A stretch of DNA of 20,110 bases, taken from NCBI GenBank assembly GCA_020849725.1, contig JADLAZ010000003.1, positions 1 through 20,110 on the forward strand. Direction: 5' to 3'. A model generated the notes under the pieces. That model saw only the letters and a program-made list of their open reading frames with translations. It did not search any database and was not told where the DNA came from. Source of the stretch: Chloroflexota bacterium. GTDB lineage: Bacteria; Chloroflexota; Chloroflexia; Thermomicrobiales; JADLAZ01. Positions 12,782 through 20,008 of the stretch are shown here, piece after piece. The position numbers were made by a program, and so were the translations under genes. Each line of letters begins with the position of its first letter. Positions within the stretch are counted from its first letter, which is position 1.

Positions 12782-13588
12782 TTACTTGCTCGCCAGCAGA
12801 CGCTCGATGACTGCCGCCACACCGTCCGCATCGTGGTCGGCCGTGACCTCATCGACGACGGCCAGGACGGCCGGGTGCGCGTTGGCCACAGCCACGCTGT
12901 GACCGGCCCAGCGCAGCATCGCCAGATCATTGACCATATCGCCAAAGGCGACGACATGGTCGGCCGTCAGCCCGCGGCGCTCGCACAGCCAGGCTAGCGC
13001 CGCCGCCTTGTCCGCGCCGGCGGCGGCGATCTCCAGGAAGTCGGCGCCGGAGTACGTCGCGTCGACGGCATCGCCGGCCAGGTCCAGCGCCATCTGTCGC
13101 AGTTCCTCGATCGGCGTGCCGGCATGGTAGGCAATCAGCTTTGTCAGCGGCGCCGCGCACAGCGCCAGCGCATCGTCCTGCCAGCTGACCCGCTCGACAC
13201 GTCCCTGGCGCTGCGCCACGTAGTGCGGCTCGGCGCCGAAGACCAGCCCCCGCTCGACCGCGAAGGCGATCCCGGGCAGTCGCGCCCGCAGTCCATGCAC
13301 CAGCACCCGCGCGTGGTCCGTCGCCAGCGGCCGGTGATGCAGGATCAAGCCATCGGCCAGGTCGTAGATGAGGGCGCCATTGCAGCAGATCGCCAGCCCG
13401 CCAGCGCCTATTTGGTCCGCCACCAGGCGCACGCGCCGCGGCGGTCGCCCGCTGACCATGACGTGCTGCCACCCCACTCGTGCCACGTCGTCCAGTGCCG
13501 CGCGCGTGCGCGGCGAAACCGTCCCGTCACGGCGCAGCAGCGTGCCATCCAGGTCCGTGGCAATCAGTCGCGACGGCCGGTCAATCAT
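12782..13588 (-). CDS. Cof-type HAD-superfamily phosphatase
   Basis: The 268-residue product has all four HAD motifs. DLDGTLL gives the nucleophile D12 and D14, VMVSGRPP gives S46, GADKAAALAWLC gives K194, and VVAFGDMVNDLAML gives D217, N220 and D221. The insert between motifs II and III is the large C2B cap of the Cof subfamily, which hydrolyses sugar phosphates and other small phosphorylated metabolites in the cytoplasm. The ATG at 13588 has no ribosome site of its own (it is preceded by CCGGTTGCCCC). It overlaps the end of a small ORF that does have one, so coupled translation is likely. The thiamine-diphosphate enzyme follows after 18 bases, placing both in one operon. The substrate cannot be predicted. 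Confidence 0.9.
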   Translation of the reverse strand: MIDRPSRLIATDLDGTLLRRDGTVSPRTRAALDDVARVGWQHVMVSGRPPRRVRLVADQIGAGGLAICCNGALIYDLADGLILHHRPLATDHARVLVHGLRARLPGIAFAVERGLVFGAEPHYVAQRQGRVERVSWQDDALALCAAPLTKLIAYHAGTPIEELRQMALDLAGDAVDATYSGADFLEIAAAGADKAAALAWLCERRGLTADHVVAFGDMVNDLAMLRWAGHSVAVANAHPAVLAVVDEVTADHDADGVAAVIERLLASK

Positions 13589-13724
13589 GGGGCAACCGGC
13601 GCGGCGCCTGGTCCACCATCCAGAAATGGCAGGCGGCGGCGAAGCTGACCCGCCGGCAGACGGCGGCCAGCGGCGCGTCACGCACGCGCCAAGTAATTGC
13701 GGTGGCTCGTCGCGCCTGGGGCAT
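13581..13724 (-). CDS. Possible small protein (47 aa) upstream of the HAD gene
   Basis: An ATG at 13724 opens 47 codons beginning MPQARRATAITWRVRDA and ending QAPRRLPHD. It is preceded by AGGAGG (13736-13741) at 11 bases, slightly long. It lies wholly between the reductase stop (13762) and the HAD gene, overlapping the HAD start by eight bases. It has a central hydrophobic stretch with three cysteines (LAAVCRRVSFAAACHFWMV), too short and broken for a clear membrane helix. No family is recognised. It may be a real small protein, a leader that couples translation to the HAD gene, or chance. Confidence 0.35.
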   Translation of the reverse strand: MPQARRATAITWRVRDAPLAAVCRRVSFAAACHFWMVDQAPRRLPHD

Positions 13725-13761
13725 CGCCGGCCCGTCCTCCTGCCACCCGCGCCCGCGACCG

Positions 13762-14649
13762 CTACGGCCGCCCGACTTCGACGCCGGACAGGCGCTCCAG
13801 CGCCTGCACCAGTCCTGACATGTCCAGATCGCCCAGTCCGGCGGCCCGACCCTCGGCAAAGACCTGCTCGGCCTGACTCACCATCAGCGTCCGCAACTGA
13901 AGCTGGTTGACGACCTCCCGGATGAGCCCGAGGTCTTTCAGGATCAGGTTCGTCGGCGTGCCACCGCCAAACTTCCGATCGACAAACAGCGGGATGTTGC
14001 GGTTCAGCATGGCACTGCCGCCGAAGCTGGTGCCAATGACGTCTTTCACCATCTGGGGATCGACGCCGGCCTTAACGGCGAATACGGCCGCCTCGACCGA
14101 GGCCGCGGTATGAATCGCCACCAACAACTGGTTGGTCAGCTTGATGATCGAGCCGGCGCCGGACGGCCCAATCAGGTGGATGTTCTTGCCGAGCACCTGC
14201 AAGACCGACAACGCTCGGTCAAACGTCGCCTGATCGCCGCCGACCATGATCGTCAGCGTGGCGGCGATCGCGCCGGCCGGGCCACCGCTCACCGGCGCGT
14301 CGAGGAAGCCACCACCGGCCGCCGCCGCCTGTGCCGCGAAGCGACGGCTCAGCGCCGGGCTGACGGTCGAATGGTCGATCAGAATCTGCCCTGGACGCAG
14401 TGCCGGCAGCAATCCGTCCGCGCCGGTGTAGACGCTCTCGACGGTCTCGGTCGTCGGCAGGCAGGTCAGCACGATATCCGCAGCCTCGGCCACGGCGCGC
14501 GGGCTGGCCGCCGGCTCAGCGCCCTCGGCCGCCAACTCCTGGACCACACCCTGGCTGCGATTGTTGATTGCCACTGGAAAGCCGGCTTTCAGCAGGTTGA
14601 TCGTCATCGGCCGGCCCATCTTGCCCAGCCCAATAAACCCGACCTTCAT
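13762..14649 (-). CDS. 3-hydroxyisobutyrate dehydrogenase family NAD(P)-dependent reductase
   Basis: The 295-residue product is a beta-hydroxyacid dehydrogenase. The N-terminal Rossmann domain opens MKVGFIGLGKMGRPM with the GxGxxG dinucleotide site (7-12). DAPVSGG (117-123) is the substrate-binding motif, and GAGSIIKLTNQ supplies the catalytic lysine K170. An all-helical C-terminal domain follows. The family interconverts 3-hydroxyacids and semialdehydes (3-hydroxyisobutyrate, tartronate semialdehyde, or succinic-semialdehyde/glyoxylate reduction). ATG 14649 follows GGAGG. It is the first gene of the minus-strand cluster with the HAD phosphatase and the thiamine-diphosphate enzyme, with an extended -10 promoter upstream. 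Tartronate-semialdehyde reduction would fit a glyoxylate route, but the adjacent thiamine-diphosphate enzyme does not look like glyoxylate carboligase. Confidence 0.92.
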   Translation of the reverse strand: MKVGFIGLGKMGRPMTINLLKAGFPVAINNRSQGVVQELAAEGAEPAASPRAVAEAADIVLTCLPTTETVESVYTGADGLLPALRPGQILIDHSTVSPALSRRFAAQAAAAGGGFLDAPVSGGPAGAIAATLTIMVGGDQATFDRALSVLQVLGKNIHLIGPSGAGSIIKLTNQLLVAIHTAASVEAAVFAVKAGVDPQMVKDVIGTSFGGSAMLNRNIPLFVDRKFGGGTPTNLILKDLGLIREVVNQLQLRTLMVSQAEQVFAEGRAAGLGDLDMSGLVQALERLSGVEVGRP

Positions 14650-14700
14650 CACCCGCCTCCTCGCGCCCAATCCGCGCCCACCGCACCACGACCGCCCCGC

Positions 14701-14709
14701 ATCTTAGCA
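14701..14709 (-). promoter_or_regulatory. Extended -10 promoter of the reductase-HAD-ThDP cluster
   Basis: On the minus strand TGC is followed directly by TAAGAT (plus-strand 14701-14706), an extended -10 element; the -35 region is weak. The start would fall near 14694, about 45 bases before the ATG at 14649. It diverges from the pgeF promoter, whose -10 box is 31 bases away. Confidence 0.45.
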
Positions 14710-14711
14710 CA

Positions 14712-14742
14712 TTGGCCACGCCGGCCGGACCTGCCGTATAAT
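14712..14742 (+). promoter_or_regulatory. Promoter of the pgeF-yggS operon
   Basis: TTGGCC (14712-14717) and a perfect TATAAT (14737-14742) are 19 bases apart, a little longer than ideal. A GC-rich discriminator CGGCCCGGCC follows. The start near 14749 gives a leader of about 70 bases before the GTG at 14820. Confidence 0.5.
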
Positions 14743-14784
14743 CGGCCCGGCCAGCACCAGTGCGAGCGCGGGATGACGGCTGGT

Positions 14785-14806
14785 CGTGCGCGTCGCGCGC
14801 CGCACG
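14785..14806 (+). other. Leader hairpin ending at the pgeF ribosome site
   Basis: CGTGCG (14785-14790) and CGCACG (14801-14806) can pair around a ten-base GC-only core (apart from one T). The 3' arm ends directly where the ribosome site GGAGGAG (14806-14812) begins. It could influence ribosome access, but in such GC-rich DNA a stem of this size may be chance. Confidence 0.25.
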
Positions 14807-14819
14807 GAGGAGCGTCGCT

Positions 14820-15626
14820 GTGTTGCCAGCCGCAGCCGAGCAGAGCGCATCGCCCCGGCTCGGTCAGCCGCTGCGCTTCGGCGCTCTGGCGACGCTGGAC
14901 TGGTTGCGTCACGGCGTCACGACGCGCGACGGTCCGGGCCTGGCCGGCAATCTGTCGTTCGCCCGTGGCCCGGACGCGGCGACCGTCCTGGCAGCCCGGG
15001 CCCGCTGGAGCGATCGGACCGGCGTCGCCGCGCGCGATCTGGTCCTCGCCCGCCAGGTGCACGGCACAGCCGTCGAGCGGGTGGAGCCGGTGCGGCGTGG
15101 GCGTGGCGCGCTGGCGATGGAGACGCTGCCGGAAGCCGACGCCCTGGCGACGAACGCGCCTGGCGTGCCGCTCCTGGCCGTGTTTGCCGATTGTGTGCCG
15201 ATCGTCGTCGTTGACCCCGCGCGGCGGGCCGTCGCCGTCGCTCACGCCGGTTGGCGCGGCACGGTCGCCGGCATGGCCGAGGCGGTCGTCGCCGCGATGA
15301 CGGACTGGTACGGGTCGCGGCCGGCCGATCTGTTGGCCGGCATCGGACCGTCGATCGGGCCGTGCTGCTACGCCGTCGGCATGGAGGTCGCGACGGTGGC
15401 AGCGGCCCGCTACGGCGATGGCGTGCTGCGGCCAGGACCGGCCGCCCACAACCCCACGCTTGATTTGTGGGCCGCCAACCGGCTGGCGCTGCTGCGCGCC
15501 GGTCTGGCCGCCGCCCATGTGGAGGTTGCTGGCGTCTGCACGCGCTGCCGCAACGACCTGTTCTTCTCGCACCGCGCCGAGGGGCCGACCCGCGGGCTGT
15601 TCGGCGCGATCATCGCGCTGGTATAG
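14820..15626 (+). CDS. pgeF: PgeF/YfiH laccase-domain protein (purine nucleoside phosphorylase-like)
   Basis: The 268-residue product has the laccase-domain signature with its zinc site: ARQVHGTAV (H81), LLAVFADCVPIVVVD (C125) and VAHAGWRGTVAGM (H142). These are followed by GIGPSIGPCCYAVG and the C-terminal TRCRNDLFFSHR. E. coli PgeF (YfiH) edits peptidoglycan composition, and homologues cleave purine nucleosides by phosphorolysis; older annotation calls the family multicopper polyphenol oxidase. The GTG at 14820 is preferred, seven bases after GGAGGAG (14806-14812); in-frame sequence upstream is leader. The yggS gene follows after 14 bases. This pair is the ylmD-ylmE arrangement next to division genes in Gram-positive bacteria, though no division genes are visible here. 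Confidence 0.93.
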   Translation: MLPAAAEQSASPRLGQPLRFGALATLDWLRHGVTTRDGPGLAGNLSFARGPDAATVLAARARWSDRTGVAARDLVLARQVHGTAVERVEPVRRGRGALAMETLPEADALATNAPGVPLLAVFADCVPIVVVDPARRAVAVAHAGWRGTVAGMAEAVVAAMTDWYGSRPADLLAGIGPSIGPCCYAVGMEVATVAAARYGDGVLRPGPAAHNPTLDLWAANRLALLRAGLAAAHVEVAGVCTRCRNDLFFSHRAEGPTRGLFGAIIALV

Positions 15627-15640
15627 GGGAGCGAGTGGCG

Positions 15641-16330
15641 ATGGCAGCATCAACGGTGGCGGCACGGCTGGCGATCGTGCGCGAGCGCATCGCCGACGCG
15701 GCAGCCCGCGGCGGGCGTGCTCCGGACGCTGTGACGCTCGTTGGTGTCTCAAAGGGCACGGCGCGCGCGATCGTCGACGAAGCCTATGCCGCTGGTCTGC
15801 GCGATGTCGGCGAGAACCGCGTCCAGGAGGCGCAGGGCAAGTTCGCCGACGGCCGTCCCGATGACCTCACACTCCACCTGATTGGCCATCTCCAGACGAA
15901 CAAGGCGCGCGACGCCGTTCGCCTCTTTTCGATCGTCCACTCGGTCGACAGCGCGCACCTTATCGACGCGCTCCAGCACCATGCTGCTCGCACTCAGGCA
16001 CGCATTGACATCTTGTTGGAGATCAATATCAGCGGCGAGGCAGCTAAGCAGGGCGCGGCGCCCGAGGTAGCCGAGGCGCTGGCGCTGCATGCGGCGCGCC
16101 AGCCACAGCTGCGCCTGCGCGGACTGATGACGGTAGCGCCGCTCGTCGACGATGCGGCGGTGGTGCGGCCCGTCTTCGCTGGGCTGCGCGAGTTGCGCGA
16201 CCGGCTGGTGGACGTCCATCCGACGCTCGATCTGCCGGACCTGTCGATGGGTATGAGCAACGACTACGCGGTCGCCATCGCCGAGGGCGCGACGATCGTG
16301 CGCATCGGGCGAGCGATCTTCGGCGGCTGA
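15641..16330 (+). CDS. yggS: YggS family pyridoxal-phosphate homeostasis protein
   Basis: The 229-residue single-domain PLP-binding TIM barrel has the PLP lysine K38 in LVGVSKG, then the family hallmarks DVGENRVQEAQGK, HLIGHLQTNKAR, IVHSVDS and ILLEINISGE. RGLMTVAP and the phosphate-binding end MGMSNDYAVAIAEGATIVRI complete the pattern. YggS/PLPBP proteins have no known enzyme activity and buffer pyridoxal phosphate, affecting amino- and keto-acid balance. ATG 15641 has GGGGAG nine bases ahead; a GTG six bases upstream is too close to that site. It is the second gene of the operon with pgeF. The lysine motif VGVSKG is slightly unusual, since most members read AVSK. Confidence 0.95.
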   Translation: MAASTVAARLAIVRERIADAAARGGRAPDAVTLVGVSKGTARAIVDEAYAAGLRDVGENRVQEAQGKFADGRPDDLTLHLIGHLQTNKARDAVRLFSIVHSVDSAHLIDALQHHAARTQARIDILLEINISGEAAKQGAAPEVAEALALHAARQPQLRLRGLMTVAPLVDDAAVVRPVFAGLRELRDRLVDVHPTLDLPDLSMGMSNDYAVAIAEGATIVRIGRAIFGG

Positions 16331-16357
16331 GCGCGATCGACCGGCGGGGTCGCCAGC

Positions 16358-17035
16358 TCAGCCCTCCCGAACCTCGATCTTCGTGATCCGAGCTGGCTCG
16401 ACTGGTTTCGACAGCTCGCCGGTCGGGCCGGCGGTCACTGGCGCCGTAGCGATCGCGTCCAGCACTTCCAGGCCGCCCGTCACTTGCCCGAAGATCGTGT
16501 AGTTCTTCGGCAGCGGGTAGTCTTTGTGGATGATGAAGAACTGGCTGCCGTTGGTGTTGCGGCCGGCGTTGGCCATCGCCAGCGTCCCGCGCTTGTAGTC
16601 GCGCGTGACCGGCTCGTCATCGAACTTGTAGCCGGGGCCGCCAGCGCCGGTGCCGGTCGGGTCACCGCCCTGAACCATGAAGTCCTTGATTGAGCGGTGG
16701 AATACCGTGCCGTCATAGTAGCCTTCACGCGCCAGGAACACGAAGTTGTTGACCGTCTTCGGCGCATCGCCAGGCAGCAACTCGACCGTGATCGGCCCCT
16801 TCGTCGTCGTGATCACCGCGGTGTACTTCTGGCTCGGGTTGATGGTCATCGGTGGCGCGGCCGTCCACTGCTTGGCGCTGACCTTGGCCGCCGCTGGTGT
16901 GCCAGCGGACGTCGCGGCGGCTGGTTTCGCTGCCGCAGTCGGCTTGGGAGCGACGGTCGGCGTCGGCGCGACCGGCGCGGCGCAGCCGGCCACCACCAGC
17001 CCGATCAGCACGGCGACCACAACACCTCGAAGCAT
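16358..17035 (-). CDS. Cyclophilin-type peptidyl-prolyl isomerase, lipoprotein
   Basis: The 225-residue product starts with a lipoprotein signal: MLRG, a hydrophobic run, then VVAGC with the lipid-carrying cysteine at C18. A Pro/Ala/Thr/Lys-rich linker (about 19-60) leads into a cyclophilin domain: VFHRSIKDFMVQGGDP (catalytic R114), GTGAGGPGYKFDDE, GTLAMANAGRNTNGSQFFI (Q165) and YTIFGQVTGGLEVLDAI. The tryptophan of human cyclophilin A that binds cyclosporin is not conserved (NYTIFG), as in many bacterial forms. It should act outside the membrane as a folding catalyst for exported proteins. ATG 17035 follows AGGAGT. The gene is convergent with yggS (27-base gap holding only a 5-bp stem) and divergent from the dehydrogenase gene. 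Confidence 0.93.
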   Translation of the reverse strand: MLRGVVVAVLIGLVVAGCAAPVAPTPTVAPKPTAAAKPAAATSAGTPAAAKVSAKQWTAAPPMTINPSQKYTAVITTTKGPITVELLPGDAPKTVNNFVFLAREGYYDGTVFHRSIKDFMVQGGDPTGTGAGGPGYKFDDEPVTRDYKRGTLAMANAGRNTNGSQFFIIHKDYPLPKNYTIFGQVTGGLEVLDAIATAPVTAGPTGELSKPVEPARITKIEVREG

Positions 17036-17102
17036 CGTCTCTACTCCTGCTGTCCCATGACCAGACCGCCACACCGGTGGGACCGACCCACGATGCGCCA
17101 CC

Positions 17103-17108
17103 ATCATA
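17103..17108 (-). promoter_or_regulatory. Possible -10 box of the cyclophilin gene
   Basis: TATGAT on the minus strand, 67 bases before the ATG at 17035. No -35 box is found at normal spacing. The rest of the gap 17036-17233 holds the palindrome CACCGGTG (17072-17079) and the ribosome site of the next gene, and nothing else recognised. Confidence 0.3.
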
Positions 17109-17233
17109 CAGAACGCCAGTCGCAACGGCAGGGGCGCGGGGGCGGGCCTTCCGCAGCGGCGGCAGCGGTGCGACACTTCGCCCGCATGCCGGCGAGCGCG
17201 CTGGCACACAGAGCCATACGCAGAGGAGCGGCG

Positions 17234-18007
17234 ATGCAGATCCCGAGCTTTCGCGTCGATGATCAGATCGCGCTGGTGACCGGGTCCGGCCGGGGCATCG
17301 GCGAGGCTATCGCCCACGGTCTGGCCGCGCACGGGGCGCACGTCGTCATCACCGAGGTGCCCGATCGGCTAGAAGCGGCACGCGAGGTCGCCGCGACCAT
17401 CGAGCGCGACTACGGCCATCGCACCCTGGCAGTGCCGCTCGACGTGACCAGCCTGGCTAGCATCAACGACGCCATGGAGGCGACGGTCGGCCACTTCGGC
17501 CGCATCGACATCCTGGTCAACAACGCCGGCATCAATATCCCGAAGTATGCACTTGATGTGACCGAAGAAGACTGGGATCGCGTGCTGGACATTGATCTCA
17601 AGGGTGTCTTCTTCTGCTGCCAGGCGGCCGGCCGCAAGATGGTCGCCCAGCAGCGCGGCAAGATCATCAACATTGCCTCTCAGATGGGTGTCGTCGGCTA
17701 CCAGCGCCGCGCCGCCTACTGCTCAGCCAAGGCCGGCGTCGTCAATCTGACGCGGGTGCTGGCCTTCGAATGGGCGCAGCATAGCGTGCTGGTCAACGCC
17801 ATCGGTCCGACCTTCATCGAGTCGGCGCTGTCGGCCGGCTTCTGGCAAGATCCCGCCTTCAAGGCCGACGTCATGCTCCGCTTGCCAATCGGCCGCATCG
17901 GCAAGCCCGAGGATGTCGTCGGCGCGGCGATCTACCTGGCCTCACCGGCCGCCGATCTGGTCACCGGCCACACACTGCTCGTCGACGGCGGCTGGACGGC
18001 GGCCTAA
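17234..18007 (+). CDS. Short-chain dehydrogenase/reductase (SDR), 3-oxoacyl-ACP-reductase-like
   Basis: The 257-residue classical SDR has the cofactor motif TGSGRGIG (16-23) and an acidic residue at the end of strand 2 (VVITEVPDR, E41), which usually favours NAD(H) over NADP(H). Also present are LDVTS, NNAG (97-100), the active-site serine S149 in NIASQMG, and the YxxxK pair Y162 and K166 (YCSAK). The end GHTLLVDGGWTAA is typical. Members of this group oxidise sugars, polyols or hydroxyacids, or reduce 3-ketoacyl thioesters; the substrate cannot be told. ATG 17234 follows AGAGGAG (17222-17228). It stands alone, divergent from the cyclophilin gene and convergent with the ABC genes (15-base gap, no terminator seen). 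Confidence 0.93.
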   Translation: MQIPSFRVDDQIALVTGSGRGIGEAIAHGLAAHGAHVVITEVPDRLEAAREVAATIERDYGHRTLAVPLDVTSLASINDAMEATVGHFGRIDILVNNAGINIPKYALDVTEEDWDRVLDIDLKGVFFCCQAAGRKMVAQQRGKIINIASQMGVVGYQRRAAYCSAKAGVVNLTRVLAFEWAQHSVLVNAIGPTFIESALSAGFWQDPAFKADVMLRLPIGRIGKPEDVVGAAIYLASPAADLVTGHTLLVDGGWTAA

Positions 18008-18022
18008 CCGCAGCCGGCGGCG

Positions 18023-18763
18023 TCACTCCCAGCGAAACGTGCGCGTCGCCAGCACCGCACCGCCAACCGCCCAGGCCGCCAGCACGGCCAGGCTGCCCCA
18101 CGGCAGCGGCCCGGCCGATACTGCCGCTCGCAGCGCATCGGCCAGCGCCGCCGCCGGCAGCCAGGGAGCGACGGCGGCGACGGCCGCCGGCAGGTGGCTA
18201 ATCGGCACGAACAGGCCGCCCACCAGCAGGAAGACGAGGTAAAGGCCGTTCGCCAGCGCCAGCACGGCCTCGGCCCGCAGGCTACCGGCCAGCGCCAGGC
18301 CCAAACTGGCGAATGCGACTGTCCCCAGCAGCGCCACCGCCATAGTCACGAGCGGGTTGCCGACCAGTCGCCAGTCGAAGACGGCGGCCGCTATGCCGGC
18401 GATCAGCGTCATCTGTACTGCCTCGATCGCCAGCACTGCCAGCAGCTTGGCCGCGACGAGTTGGCCGCGCGTCAATGGCGTCCCGCCGAGCCGCTTGAGG
18501 ACGCCATAGTGGCGCTCGTAGGCGGTGGCGATGCCCAGGCTGACCATCCCGGTCGACATGATCGCCAGGGCCAGGATGCCCGGTGTCAGGAAGTCGATCG
18601 GCCGCTCGGCGCCCTGGGCGAAGAGTGCGGTGGAGCCGAGGAACAGCAGGAGCACGACTGGCAGCACCATCGTCACCAGCACGCCCTCACCGCGCCGGGT
18701 CACCAGGCGCAGCTCCATCGCCGCCAGCGCTAGCACCGCCCGCACCCAGTTTGCCTGTCGCAT
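18023..18763 (-). CDS. ABC-2 type transporter permease
   Basis: The 246-residue membrane protein has about six helices in the ABC-2 layout: a cytoplasmic N-terminal helix (VLALAAMELRLVTRRGEG), helix 1 (LVTMVLPVVLLLFLG), helices 2-4 around ILALAIMSTGMVSLGIATAY, and the coupling stretch ERHYGVLKRLGGTPLTRGQL. The last helices include GLYLVFLLVGGLFVPISHLP, the usual re-entrant region of the family. It should form a homodimer with the ATPase encoded just upstream to export a drug, lipid or polymer. The start ATG overlaps the ATPase stop by one base (TGATG), so translation is coupled. Confidence 0.92.
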   Translation of the reverse strand: MRQANWVRAVLALAAMELRLVTRRGEGVLVTMVLPVVLLLFLGSTALFAQGAERPIDFLTPGILALAIMSTGMVSLGIATAYERHYGVLKRLGGTPLTRGQLVAAKLLAVLAIEAVQMTLIAGIAAAVFDWRLVGNPLVTMAVALLGTVAFASLGLALAGSLRAEAVLALANGLYLVFLLVGGLFVPISHLPAAVAAVAPWLPAAALADALRAAVSAGPLPWGSLAVLAAWAVGGAVLATRTFRWE

Positions 18764-19719
18764 CAGTCCGGCTCGCCGGCGCTGGTCAGGCGCCAGTAAA
18801 TCTCTTCGAGCGTCTCGCCGCCGACGCGCACCTCGCGGATGGCAACGCCGGCGCGGACGGCCCAGGCCGTCACCTCGGCCAGGGCCAGGGCCGGCGCGGC
18901 CGTCTCGATGAGCGCCACATCCGGCGCGACCAGGCGCGCCGATCGCGCCGCCGGCAGCGCCGCCAGCAGAGCGGTGTCCAATGGCCCAGCCGTGACGACG
19001 CGCACCGTCGACCCAGTCGCTCCGCTCAGCGTCGCCAGGTCACCCAGCGCGACCAGCCGGCCGTGGTCGACAATGGCGATCCGGTCGGCCAGCACTTCGG
19101 CCTCATCCAGCCGGTGCGTCGTGAGTACGACGGTCACGCCGGACGCGCGCAGGTCACGGATGATCGCCCAGGTCAGCCGACGCGCCTCGGGGTCCAGACC
19201 GGCCGTTGGCTCATCGAGAAACACCAACTCCGGCTGGCCCACCAGCGCCAGCGCCAGCGCCAGCCGCTGCTTCTGTCCGCCGGACAGCCGGCGATACGGC
19301 GTCGCTACCACCTCCTCCAGCCCGACGAGCGCCAGGAGGCGCGCCGGGTCATCGGCCGTCTCATACAGGGCCGTCACCAGACGCAGCATCTCCAGTGGTC
19401 GCGCCGCCGGATAGACGCCACCCTCCTGCAGCATCAGCCCGACGCGACGGCGCAGCGCCGGACCGTCTCGCTCCGGGTCCAGGCCAAGGACGCGCACCTC
19501 ACCACCGTCGCGGCGCCGATAGCCCTCCAGAACTTCGATTGTCGTCGTCTTGCCGGCGCCATTCGGCCCGAGCAGGGCGAAGATCTCGCCGACACCGACG
19601 TCGAACGACAGCCCAGCCACAACGACCCGCCCGGAGTAGCGCTTGACGAGATCGCGCACGACGATCGCTGGCTGGCCGGACTGCTGGTGCTGGCTCCGCT
19701 CCTGCTCGCTCACCGGCAT
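18763..19719 (-). CDS. ABC-2 type transporter ATP-binding protein (DrrA/CcmA-like)
   Basis: The 318-residue ATPase has Walker A GPNGAGKT (51-58), Q-loop glutamine Q98 in GLMLQEGG, the signature LSGGQ (145-149), Walker B LVFLDEPTAGLD (D169, E170) and switch histidine H202. A C-terminal domain of about 90 residues follows (from GDLATLSGATGSTVRVV), ending ETLEEIYWRLTSAGEPD as in DrrA-type exporters. It powers the permease encoded next. The ATG at 19719 has only a poor ribosome site (GGGG about 17 bases ahead); the in-frame GTG 19713 is an alternative. The pair is a complete two-gene exporter, and no regulator is adjacent. Confidence 0.94.
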   Translation of the reverse strand: MPVSEQERSQHQQSGQPAIVVRDLVKRYSGRVVVAGLSFDVGVGEIFALLGPNGAGKTTTIEVLEGYRRRDGGEVRVLGLDPERDGPALRRRVGLMLQEGGVYPAARPLEMLRLVTALYETADDPARLLALVGLEEVVATPYRRLSGGQKQRLALALALVGQPELVFLDEPTAGLDPEARRLTWAIIRDLRASGVTVVLTTHRLDEAEVLADRIAIVDHGRLVALGDLATLSGATGSTVRVVTAGPLDTALLAALPAARSARLVAPDVALIETAAPALALAEVTAWAVRAGVAIREVRVGGETLEEIYWRLTSAGEPD

Positions 19720-19804
19720 AGTCTAGCAGACTGCAGCCCCATGAACGCTCGCTCTGCCATGATCCGGCGCGATGCCACGCCCGCTCGCGCGCGCCCAGCC
19801 AGCA

Positions 19805-19813
19805 TGGTACAGT
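19805..19813 (+). promoter_or_regulatory. Possible extended -10 promoter upstream of the interrupted gene
   Basis: TGG followed by TACAGT is an extended -10 element about 140 bases before the ATG at 19952. The rest of the 232-base gap 19720-19951 is unusually pyrimidine-rich on the plus strand from about 19890 to 19940, and holds no ORF I can support. Confidence 0.28.
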
Positions 19814-19951
19814 CACACTCGCGATCGAACACCGAGCTACGGCTCACCACGACTCGCTCTGCACGACCCACCTCCCACGGGCACTCCCGTTCGCCCAGTC
19901 CCCTCGTTCCTCCTCAGTTCCTGGCCCCTTGCTCTCCTTCGGAGGTTACGC

Positions 19952-20008
19952 ATGCGCGTGCTGATCATGGGTGCTGGCGCGGTAGGCAGTAGAGTTCGCT
20001 CAGAATAA
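19952..20008 (+). pseudogene. 5' remnant of a Rossmann-fold gene (ketopantoate-reductase-like), interrupted
   Basis: A strong ribosome site GGAGG (19941-19945) precedes the ATG at 19952. The frame reads MRVLIMGAGAVGS, which is the first strand and GxGxxG cofactor loop of ketopantoate reductase (PanE/ApbA) and related NAD(P)-dependent proteins. After about 13 codons the family pattern stops. The frame continues RVRSE and ends at TAA 20006-20008, already within what looks like the left end of an insertion sequence. Only this 5' piece is in the window. Which Rossmann protein it was cannot be settled from 13 residues; ketopantoate reductase is the best guess. Confidence 0.6.

Noticed and set aside
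12761..14649. Glyoxylate carboligase plus tartronate-semialdehyde reductase pathway
   Set aside because: The thiamine-diphosphate enzyme has glutamate at position 48, which glyoxylate carboligase lacks, so the specific pathway name is not supported.
16338..16352. CGACC/GGTCG stem between yggS and the cyclophilin gene as a bidirectional terminator
   Set aside because: Only five base pairs, no T-tract on either strand; expected by chance in this composition.
18583..19992. A 469-codon plus-strand frame opposite the ABC genes
   Set aside because: Antisense to two genes with complete ABC motifs; sequence is Arg/Gln-rich and repetitive in composition.
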